Program-made: the position numbers and the translations under genes
The notes under the pieces: model-generated
What the model was told of the DNA's origin: nothing
Database searches by the model: none
What the model saw: the letters and a program-made list of their open reading frames with translations, nothing else
Shown: positions 16,521 through 24,399 of the stretch, one piece after another
Layout: each line of letters starts with the position of its first letter
Position numbering within the stretch: position 1 is the stretch's first letter
Origin: UBA9980 sp964436235
Lineage (GTDB): Bacteria > Muiribacteriota > UBA9980
Reading direction: 5' to 3'
DNA length: 24,416 bases
Assembly: GCA_964436235.1 (NCBI GenBank)
Contig: CAYTCW010000067.1
Coordinates: 1-24,416, forward strand

Positions 16521-17762
16521 TTATAAGCCGCCGAGCGATATATAAAAGATGTTATCGCTTAAAACGCTCTTTGGTTCAGCGCTTTTTATTGACATTACAA
16601 CTGCGGAGGAGTCGCGGCCGTCCGGCGAAGGTCCTGAAAATGTAAAGTTTTGCTTTATTCCGTTTTTTTTCCGCGTCATATCGTTGAGAATGATTTTAAG
16701 TTTTTCGCTTTCTTCGTCGCTGAGTATCGCTTCGACGCTCAGCGATTCGTTATCGTCAACGAGGCGCGGGTTTTTCGCACGCGATTTGAATATGGAACCG
16801 AATTCAGAGTTATATAGTAAACAGTCGAGGTTTTCGTTTATTACCGCTAATGCCGCCGGAGCGCTGAAAAAGATATCTTGAAAATCAGGCGAAAATTCGT
16901 ATAGCGTATTTCGTGGATTTTCGCTTATGTCCGTTTCGTCTTTTTTTGACGCACCGATAGTTTCGGCGGCGTTTTTAATGGCCGTTATAAGATTTCGTAC
17001 GTTAATCGGCTTATTTATAAAATTATCGGCGCCCTCTTTAATGAAATCGTCTATCATGCGCTCGTTTGTAATAGCGGTCATCATTATTACTTTTATTCCG
17101 TCATTCAATGATTTTATTTTCTTTAAAACTTCTATTCCGTCGCCGTCGGGCAGGTTATAATCTATAATGCATATCTGCGGCTTATTTTCTTCATATATAA
17201 CATTGAATTCGGCTATGGATTCGGCCGCGTATAATTTATAATTCAGCTCTTTAAGCGCATGAAGAAGAAAGCGCGAGCTGAATTTGTCGTCTTCGAGAAT
17301 AACGATTTTGATTTCATCCGCCGCTGCAGGCATTTCACCGGCCGTTATGATTTCGCCCCGCAGTTTGAGACTCAGTGCCTTATCTATGGCGGCAAGGAAA
17401 TTTTTGGCATCGAAGGGAAAATTAAAAAAATTATCGGCGCCGAGTTCGTTGGCTAATTTTCGAGTTTCGAAATCGTTGAACATCGCTGAATATAAAATTA
17501 CGGGCGTGGATTTGACGAGCTTATCGGGATTCGATTTAATTTCGCGCAAAAGCTGAAAGCCGTCAACCTGCGGCATGCAGATATCTGAAATTATTAAATC
17601 GGGTTTTTTATTTTTGAGCTCGAATAAAAGCTCGTTGCCGTTAGCGAAAGTATCGATAGAACGGTATCCGGCTTCTTCGAGAAGACTTTTGATTTCTATG
17701 AGAGAGTTATAATTATCGTTGGCTAAAAAAATATTAGCGCCGCTTAATATAGCCTCATTCAT
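16521..17762 (-). CDS. Double-receiver response regulator with PAS-like C-terminus
   Basis: A 413-residue soluble protein with no DNA-binding or enzymatic output domain recognised. The first receiver (about 9-132) has D60 in ISDICMP but its first acidic cluster is reduced to N15/D16 and the usual Lys before Pro is F115 (NFPF), so phospho-signalling there is probably altered. The second receiver (about 151-268) is canonical: E157/D158/D159, D201 in IIDYNLPDGDG, T229 and K251. Residues about 295-413 look like a PAS domain (SAPAALAVINENLDCLLYNSEF). Start at 17762 has GAGG at good spacing. It converges on the small coiled-coil gene with one base between stop codons and is divergent from korA. No kinase gene adjoins it, so its phosphodonor is unknown. 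Confidence 0.85.
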   Translation of the reverse strand: MNEAILSGANIFLANDNYNSLIEIKSLLEEAGYRSIDTFANGNELLFELKNKKPDLIISDICMPQVDGFQLLREIKSNPDKLVKSTPVILYSAMFNDFETRKLANELGADNFFNFPFDAKNFLAAIDKALSLKLRGEIITAGEMPAAADEIKIVILEDDKFSSRFLLHALKELNYKLYAAESIAEFNVIYEENKPQICIIDYNLPDGDGIEVLKKIKSLNDGIKVIMMTAITNERMIDDFIKEGADNFINKPINVRNLITAIKNAAETIGASKKDETDISENPRNTLYEFSPDFQDIFFSAPAALAVINENLDCLLYNSEFGSIFKSRAKNPRLVDDNESLSVEAILSDEESEKLKIILNDMTRKKNGIKQNFTFSGPSPDGRDSSAVVMSIKSAEPKSVLSDNIFYISLGGL

Positions 17763-17792
17763 TTAATACCTCATCAGGCAATAATTTTTTTT

Positions 17793-17821
17793 ATTTTAGC
17801 ATTTTTTTAGCTTGCGCGCAA
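17793..17821 (-). promoter_or_regulatory. Promoter for the double-receiver gene
   Basis: On the minus strand, TTGCGC (17816-17821) and TAAAAT (17793-17798) are 17 bp apart; the -35 matches at only three to four positions. It gives a leader of about 25 nt. Confidence 0.5.
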
Positions 17822-17877
17822 CAAAAATTTTAAATTTTAGTTGTTTTTTAAATATTATTAATTATTGTCTATTATGC

Positions 17878-17906
17878 TTGAAAAAAATTAAAGGCTGTGT
17901 TAGAAT
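17878..17906 (+). promoter_or_regulatory. Sigma70-type promoter for korAB
   Basis: TTGAAA (17878-17883) and TAGAAT (17901-17906) are 17 bp apart; start near 17913 leaves a leader of about 55 nt with a G-rich ribosome site at 17957-17965. Confidence 0.65.
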
Positions 17907-17967
17907 ATAGCAAATCGGTAATGTAAGCAGTATAAAGTAATAAATTAATGATAACCGGGGGTAGGGT

Positions 17968-19515
17968 ATGGTAGATGATTTAATAATAGGTATGATAGGC
18001 CGCGGCGGCGACGGCGTAGTCTCAGCCGGAGAAATTTTAGCGTCTTCCGCGTCGATGCTTGGCCTTTATTCAATGATGGTAAAAAACTACGGCGCGCAGA
18101 TACGCGGCGGCGAGTCGCTTTCTAAAACCAGAATATCTTCTAAAATGGTTTTGACNNNNNNNNNNNNNNNNNNNNNNNNNNNNNNNNNNNNNNNNNNNNN
18201 NNNNNNNNNNNNNNNNNNNNNNNNNNNNNNNNNNNNNNNNNNNNNNNNNNNNNNNGTAGTAGAGGGCAATTTAAAGGCCCTGAGAGCCGGTTACGAATTC
18301 GGCGAAAAAAATATGAAAGGCAAAGTTCCGCTCAAAGGGTTAAATTATAGTATATCCGAGCCTAAATTAATGATGACCGGAAATGAAATGGTGGCTATCG
18401 CTTCCTTATATGCCGGCTGCAGATTTTATGCCGGTTATCCGATCACTCCGTCTTCTGAAGTAATGGAAATATTAAGCCGCGAATATCCTAAAGTTGGCGG
18501 AAAAATGATACAGACCGAAGATGAAATATCCGCTCTCGGCATGGTGATAGGCGCTTCTTTTGCCGGAAAAAAAGCCTTCACGGCTACTTCCGGCCCCGGC
18601 GTCTCGCTTATGGTCGAAATGATCGGACTTTCTTCAATAGCCGAACTTCCGGCGGTAATTTTAAATGTTATGCGCGGCGGGCCGTCAACCGGGCTTCCCA
18701 CTAAAATGGAACAGGCCGATCTTCAGCAGGCGCTTTTCGCCACTCACGGCGACGCTCCGAAAGTCGTCGTCGCGCCGTATTCGGTTAAAAGCTGTTTCGA
18801 AATGACCATGAAAGCTTTTTACCTCGCCGAAAAATATCAACTGCCCGCTATAATATTATCCGACCAATTTATCGGCCAGCGTAAAACCTCTATTGAAGTT
18901 GATGAAATTAAAAAGAATAAATATTACGATATGGTTTATGAAAGACAGCAGCCGGACGAAAAAATACTTGAAGAGGGTTATAAAAGATATAAATTAGGCG
19001 CTAATCCTGTTGTTCCGATGAGCTGGCCCGGAATTAAAAAAGGCATGTATCTTGCCGCCGGTATCGAGCACGATGAAAAAGGCTCGCCCGTGTCAAATAC
19101 TCAAATGCACGAAAAAATGAATGAAAAGCGTTATAAAAAACTCGAATTGATACTCGAAGAGTTTAAAGACGATCTCGTCGAATCGTTCGGCCCCGAAGAC
19201 GCCACATGCGGAATTGTCTGCTGGGGCTCTACTCGCGGCGTAGTTAAAGAAGTTCTTAACGATTTGAATAATAACGGTTATAAAATTAAAGCCATAGTTC
19301 CGAAAATTTTGTTCCCCGTGCCGGAACTGCAGCTTAAAAACTTTATTTCTTCACTTAAAAAGACGCTTGTAATTGAAATGTCATACTCAAAACAGTTCTA
19401 TATCTATCTCAAATCCTATGTCGGCCTTCCGGAAGACGTCAAACTTTATAAGCGCTCCGGCGGCGATCCTTTTTCCGTAGAAGAAATCAGAAACGTTATA
19501 AAGGAGGCATTTTAA
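17968..19515 (+). CDS. korA: 2-oxoacid:acceptor oxidoreductase, fused gamma-alpha subunit (gap inside)
   Basis: Subunit of a thiamine-diphosphate enzyme that oxidatively decarboxylates a 2-oxoacid to an acyl-CoA with ferredoxin-type electron transfer. The first 62 residues are the start of the gamma (CoA/acceptor) domain, with GRGGDGVVSAGEIL and the YGAQIRGGES motif. The reading frame then enters a 100-N gap. After it come the end of gamma (EGNLKALRAGYEFG) and the alpha pyrimidine domain: AGYPITPSSE (about 18428-18459), QTEDEISALGMVIGAS, TSGPG and GPSTGLPT, then the C-terminal domain III. Gamma domains are usually about 175-190 residues, so roughly 100 residues are missing and the real gap is probably nearer 300 bases; the intact frame across the N run is chance. 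Substrate (2-oxoglutarate or another 2-oxoacid) is not settled. Its stop overlaps the korB start (TAATG). Confidence 0.9.
   Translation: MVDDLIIGMIGRGGDGVVSAGEILASSASMLGLYSMMVKNYGAQIRGGESLSKTRISSKMVLXXXXXXXXXXXXXXXXXXXXXXXXXXXXXXXXXXVVEGNLKALRAGYEFGEKNMKGKVPLKGLNYSISEPKLMMTGNEMVAIASLYAGCRFYAGYPITPSSEVMEILSREYPKVGGKMIQTEDEISALGMVIGASFAGKKAFTATSGPGVSLMVEMIGLSSIAELPAVILNVMRGGPSTGLPTKMEQADLQQALFATHGDAPKVVVAPYSVKSCFEMTMKAFYLAEKYQLPAIILSDQFIGQRKTSIEVDEIKKNKYYDMVYERQQPDEKILEEGYKRYKLGANPVVPMSWPGIKKGMYLAAGIEHDEKGSPVSNTQMHEKMNEKRYKKLELILEEFKDDLVESFGPEDATCGIVCWGSTRGVVKEVLNDLNNNGYKIKAIVPKILFPVPELQLKNFISSLKKTLVIEMSYSKQFYIYLKSYVGLPEDVKLYKRSGGDPFSVEEIRNVIKEAF
18156..18255. other. Scaffold gap (100 N) inside korA
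   Basis: Exactly 100 N interrupting the gamma domain. Both flanks are coding in the korA sense, so one continuous gene is expected; the true gap size should be a value that restores a normal-length gamma domain. Confidence 0.95.
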
Positions 19516-20438
19516 TGTCACAGGCAGCTCAAATGTCAGCACCATCCAATACGGTATCCGGCGCACCGGAAGTTAAAACCGATAATAAATATGCAATAAA
19601 CGATTATAAATCAGGCCTCAAACCTATATGGTGCGCAGGCTGCGGCGATTACGGCGTAGTCAATGCTATTTACCGCGCGCTTAACATGCTTCAGCTCGAA
19701 CCTGAAAAAGTGGCCATAGTATCTGGTATCGGCTGTTCGTCGCGCATACCGGGTTATGTTTCCACTTACGGCTTCAATACCGTTCACGGCCGCGCCATTC
19801 CTATCGCCTCCGGCGTTAAGATGGCCTCGCCTGAAACCACCGTAATAGTCGCCGGCGGCGACGGCGACGGCTTCGCCATAGGCGGCGGCCACATGCCTCA
19901 CGTGGCGCGGCGCAATACCAATATGACCTATATAGTTATGGACAATCAGATATACGGTCTTACCAAAGGCCAGCTTTCGCCCACTTCCGAATTCGAGCTA
20001 AAAACCACTACCACGCCTTACGGCTCTATCGATTCGCCGCTGAACATAGTCAGCCTCGCGCTTTCATATCACGTTAGCTTCTTAGCTCGCGGGTTCGCCG
20101 GAGACATCAATCAGCTTGCCGATTTGATAAAACAGGGCATCGTGCATGAAGGTTTTTCGCTCATTCATGTGGTATCACCCTGCGTTACTTACCGCGGCAT
20201 GGAATATTTCAAAGTTATGAAAGAAAAATGCGTTCCTCTGCCGGAAAATTTTTACGATCCGACCGATAAAGTAGAGGCTTTTAAAGTGGCTGAAAACACC
20301 AAAACTCTATATACAGGGGTAATATTCAAAGAAAACAGGCCGACCTTTAACGATAACGTTACCGGTTTGATAAATCAAGCCCAGAAGGTTAAAAAATACG
20401 AAGTTGACGATATACTCGATCAATATTTAGCTCGGTAA
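19515..20438 (+). CDS. korB: 2-oxoacid:acceptor oxidoreductase beta subunit
   Basis: A 307-residue thiamine-diphosphate-binding subunit paired with KorA. The ThDP/Mg site is GGDGDGFAIGGGH (114-126) with N144 and IYGLTKGQ (146-153). Four conserved cysteines, C40 and C43 in WCAGCGDYG, C74 in GIGCSSR and C223 in SPCVTYRG, fit the single [4Fe-4S] cluster ligands of this family. The length and absence of a ferredoxin-like extension match the two-subunit (KorAB) type. Translation is coupled: the ATG overlaps the korA stop by one base and AAGGAGG (19501-19507) is a near-ideal ribosome site. The first 25 residues are a polar, low-complexity extension. No separate ferredoxin or delta subunit gene is encoded adjacent. 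Confidence 0.92.
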   Translation: MSQAAQMSAPSNTVSGAPEVKTDNKYAINDYKSGLKPIWCAGCGDYGVVNAIYRALNMLQLEPEKVAIVSGIGCSSRIPGYVSTYGFNTVHGRAIPIASGVKMASPETTVIVAGGDGDGFAIGGGHMPHVARRNTNMTYIVMDNQIYGLTKGQLSPTSEFELKTTTTPYGSIDSPLNIVSLALSYHVSFLARGFAGDINQLADLIKQGIVHEGFSLIHVVSPCVTYRGMEYFKVMKEKCVPLPENFYDPTDKVEAFKVAENTKTLYTGVIFKENRPTFNDNVTGLINQAQKVKKYEVDDILDQYLAR

Positions 20439-20485
20439 CCCGCCGCCAGCCGTTGGATCGATTAATCAACTTTTTAAAATAAAAT

Positions 20486-20524
20486 AACGCCGTGAATTTT
20501 TCAAAATTGTAAATTCACGGCGTT
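20486..20524. terminator. Bidirectional intrinsic terminator
   Basis: A perfect 14-bp stem (20486-20499 with 20511-20524) with an 11-base loop lies between korB and the converging minus-strand operon. The minus side has a T-rich tail (ATTTTATTTT on that strand); the plus side tail is weaker. Confidence 0.85.
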
Positions 20525-20632
20525 GTGCCTTATTACTTATTTGTTATATACTTAATAATTCTTAAGTATTTATATTTATACTTATACTTTATAGTGAATT
20601 AAGTAATTTTATATACGAGTGCCGGGCGTTTT

Positions 20633-21391
20633 TTACTGCGCGTCGGCTTTTCTGGTTAATTCGGTAAGCATTATATTCAGTTTTGAATATATATCTTTTA
20701 TTTCTTCACAGGTGAGCACCGAATTGTTTTTTCGCAGATTGATCATTTCATTTATCGATTCGTATGAAATACCGAAATTTTCTTTAAGGCAGGCGAGAGC
20801 GTCGGATATTTTCATGAATTTTTTACCCGACTTGAATTCGACGAAAAGTTTTATGGTAGATAAAAGTTCCGGCAGATATTTAATAAGCGAGTTATACATA
20901 TTGAACTCGTCCGGAAATATGCTGATGAAATCGTTTCTGAGTTTCAATGAAAAATTTCTTAATTCCTGCTCGCAATGCAGCCGGATATTTTCCTGCGGTA
21001 TGACAAGCTCCGAAAGAAGGTCTTCGCCGGTGAGCACCATATAATTGTTTTTGATTTCCATAAATTTAACCGGGAATACGTCCGCCGATAGAAGTATTTC
21101 TTCGAAAGTCATTATGAGCGGAACTATTTTTAACTCCGCGGCCGCCGTTTGCACCGGCATGTGAAGTTTTTCGAGCAGGGCAATGTCGGCTTCCGACGGA
21201 ATGATGAGAAATCCTCCGCTGCAGATGCCTTCTTTGAAGTTATCGCCGAGAATATCACCGTAGAGCACGAAGCATTTAAAATCGTCGTTTTTTAATATTT
21301 CGTTTATAGAAGTAACGAAGTGTATCAGCTTTTCTTTATATGACGCGCTTAATTTAAGCGAATTGATTTTTTCTTCGCAGTTTGAATTCAT
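20633..21391 (-). CDS. Degenerate nucleotidyltransferase-fold protein
   Basis: A 252-residue protein. The overall pattern matches a broad family of bacterial nucleotidyltransferase-domain proteins: CFVLYG strand (40-45), a later PLIMTFEEI, DVFPVKF (104-110), VLTGEDLL and a RLHCEQELR helix (137-145). In that family the first strand is normally followed by S and a later SDIN/DxD motif; here G45 is followed by D46 and the acidic site reads CSGGFLIIPS (57-66), so the catalytic aspartates seem lost. It is therefore more likely a binding or regulatory protein than a transferase. No signal or TM segment. It starts 29 nt after the end of the large lipoprotein gene, with GGAG 11 nt upstream of the ATG, so the two form an operon. 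Confidence 0.65.
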   Translation of the reverse strand: MNSNCEEKINSLKLSASYKEKLIHFVTSINEILKNDDFKCFVLYGDILGDNFKEGICSGGFLIIPSEADIALLEKLHMPVQTAAAELKIVPLIMTFEEILLSADVFPVKFMEIKNNYMVLTGEDLLSELVIPQENIRLHCEQELRNFSLKLRNDFISIFPDEFNMYNSLIKYLPELLSTIKLFVEFKSGKKFMKISDALACLKENFGISYESINEMINLRKNNSVLTCEEIKDIYSKLNIMLTELTRKADAQ

Positions 21392-21420
21392 TTTAAAGCT
21401 CGCTCCAATTCATAAAATTA

Positions 21421-24132
21421 CTAATCGTTAATACGGCCGCTGTTTCTGTTTTGTAATATAATCGAGGCTTCTTCGGGAGTTACGGCTATGTTCTGTATGG
21501 CGTTTATAGGCGAGCCAATCGTGCTTTTTACCCCGCCGTAAGCCGAGTCCATTAATTTTGAAGAACCTTCCTCTATCACTAATTTTTGAAACAATGAAGA
21601 TAGAGAAGTGTTTATGAATAAGGAACCGAGGTCGTCGCCTTCGACGATATTCGAATCGGGCATTAACTGCTCTTCGATGGAAGCGTTGACTTCTTTTTTA
21701 TAATGCGATACGATATCACTTTCTATTTTCTTAGGCGCTTCGACGCCGATCAATTTTTTCATCTGCTCTTTTAAGTTGACGCTGCCTTCGTCGTTATAAC
21801 GCATCTGGTTGAGCTGTTTAGAGGCGAGCTCGGCGTACATTACGCTCGTCCAGTTATTGCCGTATTTGGAAAGCATCTGTTTTTCGGCCGCCGCGTAGAT
21901 CTGATCGGAGGCCTTGATTATCTGTTCGTCGCTGGCGCCGGTTGCGCGCAGTTCATTTATTTTTACGTTAACTACTTTGGCTTTGTAAACCGAAGGCGAT
22001 ATACGGGCAGCCTGAAACTCGATGGCGCGCATTTCCTGAGGTGAAAGATCGCGGCCGTTCTGAGCGAATTCGCGAAGCGATTCCATGCTGTCGATATCTT
22101 TGCCGTCGGCGCCTTTTACTATGCGCGCCTTGTCGATTTTTTCGTCGATGGCGGCTAATTCGAGGCGCGCTTTTTCGAAGGCGATTTTATTTTGATTGGA
22201 TATTTCAGCTTTAGCCAGCTCCGTTAACTTCGAATCGTCCATATTTTTATAGCTTGCGTTAGTTTCGCGCATTTTTAATTTGAACGCGTTAAGATAATTT
22301 TCCTGGCCCATAATACGGGCGTATTCGAGGTTGCGTTCGAGCTGCTGATCGCGGGCGTAGCTTTGTTTAACGCTTTCCATTAATTTAATATTGTCGGGAA
22401 GTTTTTGCGCTTCGACGGCCTTGATTTCGAGGCGCGCCGCTTCGTGTTCGAGTTTATTCACCTGGCTGTTAAAGGCGTTTTTATCCTTAGCGTATTTAAT
22501 GACGTCGGTGTAATTGGCCGGATCGGGTTTTTTATTTTCTTTGAGCGCGTCGATCTTCTGCCGGATTTTATCCGCTTCCTGCCATTCTTTCGATTGGGCG
22601 CGGTAGCGTTCGTTGATAGCTATTTTATCGCGCTGCGGCTGGTTTATTAATTTTTCTTTGCCGAGCGATACGCCGAGCGATACGCTCTGGACGGCGAAAT
22701 TGACGACGCCGGCTTCGAGGCCTTTTTTCCAGGGATTGATCGAATCGTATTGCGCCTGAAGGCGTTTTACTTCGTTGTCGTAGTAATAGTATGAAACGCT
22801 GTTGGGCGCGTATTTATTGCGGGCTTCCGCCGTTTCTTTTATTTTATCCTGAATGTAATGTTTTTCGAGCGCGGCGCGGGCGCTGCCGTTGAGAAAGGCC
22901 GTTGGATTGGAAGTTACCCAGTTGGCTATCGCGCCTGCCTTGCCGGTATTGCCGTATAATTTAAGCGAGGCTAAGCTGGCGGCTTTGGAATTAGCCGCTA
23001 CGCCCGACATCGAGGCGCCGAGCGCGCCGGTTATAAAAGATGAAAGCGCCGCGCGCTGGAGGTCTTTTTTAAAGTGATCGACTGAATAATCCTGAGCTTT
23101 CATTTCATCTATCGAAACGGCGATTTGAGTGAGGCGCGCTTTTTCGGCGTCGGAAAGCGGCGCCGATCCGGGGGCGGCGTGCCTGTCGAATATCTGCTGC
23201 GCTTCCTGTTGAAGCGCCTTAATTTTATCGTCGTAATGAAAGTAATTGTCGGCCCACGCTTTTTTAACTAAGCCGCCCGCGCCGGCGGCCGCGCTCTGGC
23301 CGATAAACTGGACGGCTGCGCCGCGTATGGCGTTTTGAATGATTACTTTTGAAGACGCTTTGCCGAAAGTGGCCGCAAATCCGCCCGTCGCCATAGTAAA
23401 CGGCGCGAGAATTCCGTCGGTAACCGCTGATACGGAAACGTCGCGGAGTATTTCCATAGACGATTTTTTCTTGTCGCGGAATTTATTTGAGCGCTTTTCA
23501 AATAAATAAGTCAGAGAGCCGGAAGTGACCGCGCCTATTACCATTGCGCCCGCTATGAGGCCGACGATGGGAAGGGCCGCTATAGAGGCGAAAGCGAGGA
23601 CCGCAGCCGTCGGGATGATAGATTTGGCCAATCCCCAGGCCACTTTTTCAAGAAGCGACATTTTTTTGCCGTCGGTCGGAATTATATCTTCTTTTACTTT
23701 ATTGACGACGCCGCCGGCTATCTGGCCGCCTTTTTCAATTACGCTTTCAGCGATTCCGTTGATGGAAGGCGCGGCGGAACTTGAACCTGATGCGGCCGCT
23801 GCGGCGCTTATTTCGTCGTATTGAGCCTTCAGCTTAGCATATTGGTCGAATGCTTCGCTGCCTTCAGCCGAATTTTCACGGCCTTCGCTCAGAAGATTTA
23901 AATACCGCTCGTAAGCGGCGTTCATTTTCGTGTAAACTTCGGTAGCATTAGCTTCCTGCCGCGCTGAGACAGCGGCAGCCGACGCCGAGGCGTTTTGGGC
24001 CGCCGCGGCATTCTGCGCCATTATCACATCGATTTTACACGCGGTGAGAAGCGTGGTTACAATGGTTATAACGGCTAAAAATTTGAATAACCCTTTTAAT
24101 TTACGATTGCTGTAAAATTCTGACATTTTCAT
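21421..24132 (-). CDS. Large Ala-rich lipoprotein with hydrophobic hairpin modules
   Basis: A 903-residue protein with no recognised family. An N-terminal hydrophobic segment (about 14-31) ends in the lipobox LLTAC, predicting lipidation at C32 with Lys at +2, a residue compatible with outer-membrane sorting. An Ala/Ser-rich low-complexity region follows (38-125). A hydrophobic pair (164-210) looks like a membrane hairpin. Three related units then begin near 226, 352 and 467, each an Ala/Gly-rich amphipathic stretch with an x-LxxAxVxxx-type start followed by a charged helical linker. The rest (about 500-860) is highly charged and helical, probably coiled coil. Gly/Ala hairpin modules of this sort recall stalks of polymorphic toxins, but no known toxin domain is recognised at the C-terminus. 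AAGGGTG precedes the ATG by 7 nt. Confidence 0.65.
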   Translation of the reverse strand: MKMSEFYSNRKLKGLFKFLAVITIVTTLLTACKIDVIMAQNAAAAQNASASAAAVSARQEANATEVYTKMNAAYERYLNLLSEGRENSAEGSEAFDQYAKLKAQYDEISAAAAASGSSSAAPSINGIAESVIEKGGQIAGGVVNKVKEDIIPTDGKKMSLLEKVAWGLAKSIIPTAAVLAFASIAALPIVGLIAGAMVIGAVTSGSLTYLFEKRSNKFRDKKKSSMEILRDVSVSAVTDGILAPFTMATGGFAATFGKASSKVIIQNAIRGAAVQFIGQSAAAGAGGLVKKAWADNYFHYDDKIKALQQEAQQIFDRHAAPGSAPLSDAEKARLTQIAVSIDEMKAQDYSVDHFKKDLQRAALSSFITGALGASMSGVAANSKAASLASLKLYGNTGKAGAIANWVTSNPTAFLNGSARAALEKHYIQDKIKETAEARNKYAPNSVSYYYYDNEVKRLQAQYDSINPWKKGLEAGVVNFAVQSVSLGVSLGKEKLINQPQRDKIAINERYRAQSKEWQEADKIRQKIDALKENKKPDPANYTDVIKYAKDKNAFNSQVNKLEHEAARLEIKAVEAQKLPDNIKLMESVKQSYARDQQLERNLEYARIMGQENYLNAFKLKMRETNASYKNMDDSKLTELAKAEISNQNKIAFEKARLELAAIDEKIDKARIVKGADGKDIDSMESLREFAQNGRDLSPQEMRAIEFQAARISPSVYKAKVVNVKINELRATGASDEQIIKASDQIYAAAEKQMLSKYGNNWTSVMYAELASKQLNQMRYNDEGSVNLKEQMKKLIGVEAPKKIESDIVSHYKKEVNASIEEQLMPDSNIVEGDDLGSLFINTSLSSLFQKLVIEEGSSKLMDSAYGGVKSTIGSPINAIQNIAVTPEEASIILQNRNSGRIND

Positions 24133-24153
24133 AATTTTACACCCTTTCTATTT

Positions 24154-24183
24154 TTTATAATAATTGACAAAAAGTTATGACAA
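24154..24183 (-). promoter_or_regulatory. Secondary candidate promoter for the lipoprotein operon
   Basis: On the minus strand, TTGTCA (24178-24183) and TATAAA (24154-24159) are 18 bp apart, giving a leader of about 15 nt. Weaker than the upstream promoter. Confidence 0.35.
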
Positions 24184-24306
24184 AACAACTTTGCTTGAAC
24201 CGTACAGGCAAGGCCGCCTATCTTGATATTATACTGAAAAAGATGAAATTAGTTCCTAAAATTTAAAAATAAATTTAAAAATATTATTTTTCTATTGTAT
24301 TCTTTT

Positions 24307-24335
24307 ATTATATATAAATTTATCTCAGTAGTCAA
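24307..24335 (-). promoter_or_regulatory. Sigma70-type promoter for the lipoprotein operon
   Basis: On the minus strand, TTGACT (24330-24335) and TATAAT (24307-24312) are 17 bp apart. A start near 24300 gives a leader of about 168 nt, the longest in the window. The leader holds a GC-rich patch (about 24195-24230) with a small CTTG/CAAG hairpin, but I recognise no riboswitch. Confidence 0.65.
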
Positions 24336-24399
24336 CATTTTTATATACTTTTATATATTTTTGTATATCTTTAGTGTGTTTTTTATAATTATTCTTTAT

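Noticed and set aside
20619..21044. Plus-strand open frame opposite the nucleotidyltransferase-like gene
   Set aside because: Shadow of a real gene with family motifs on the other strand.
21393..21413. Six-codon upstream reading frame before the nucleotidyltransferase-like gene
   Set aside because: Too short and without independent support.
24133..24300. Riboswitch in the lipoprotein operon leader
   Set aside because: No known riboswitch core motif could be recognised by eye.
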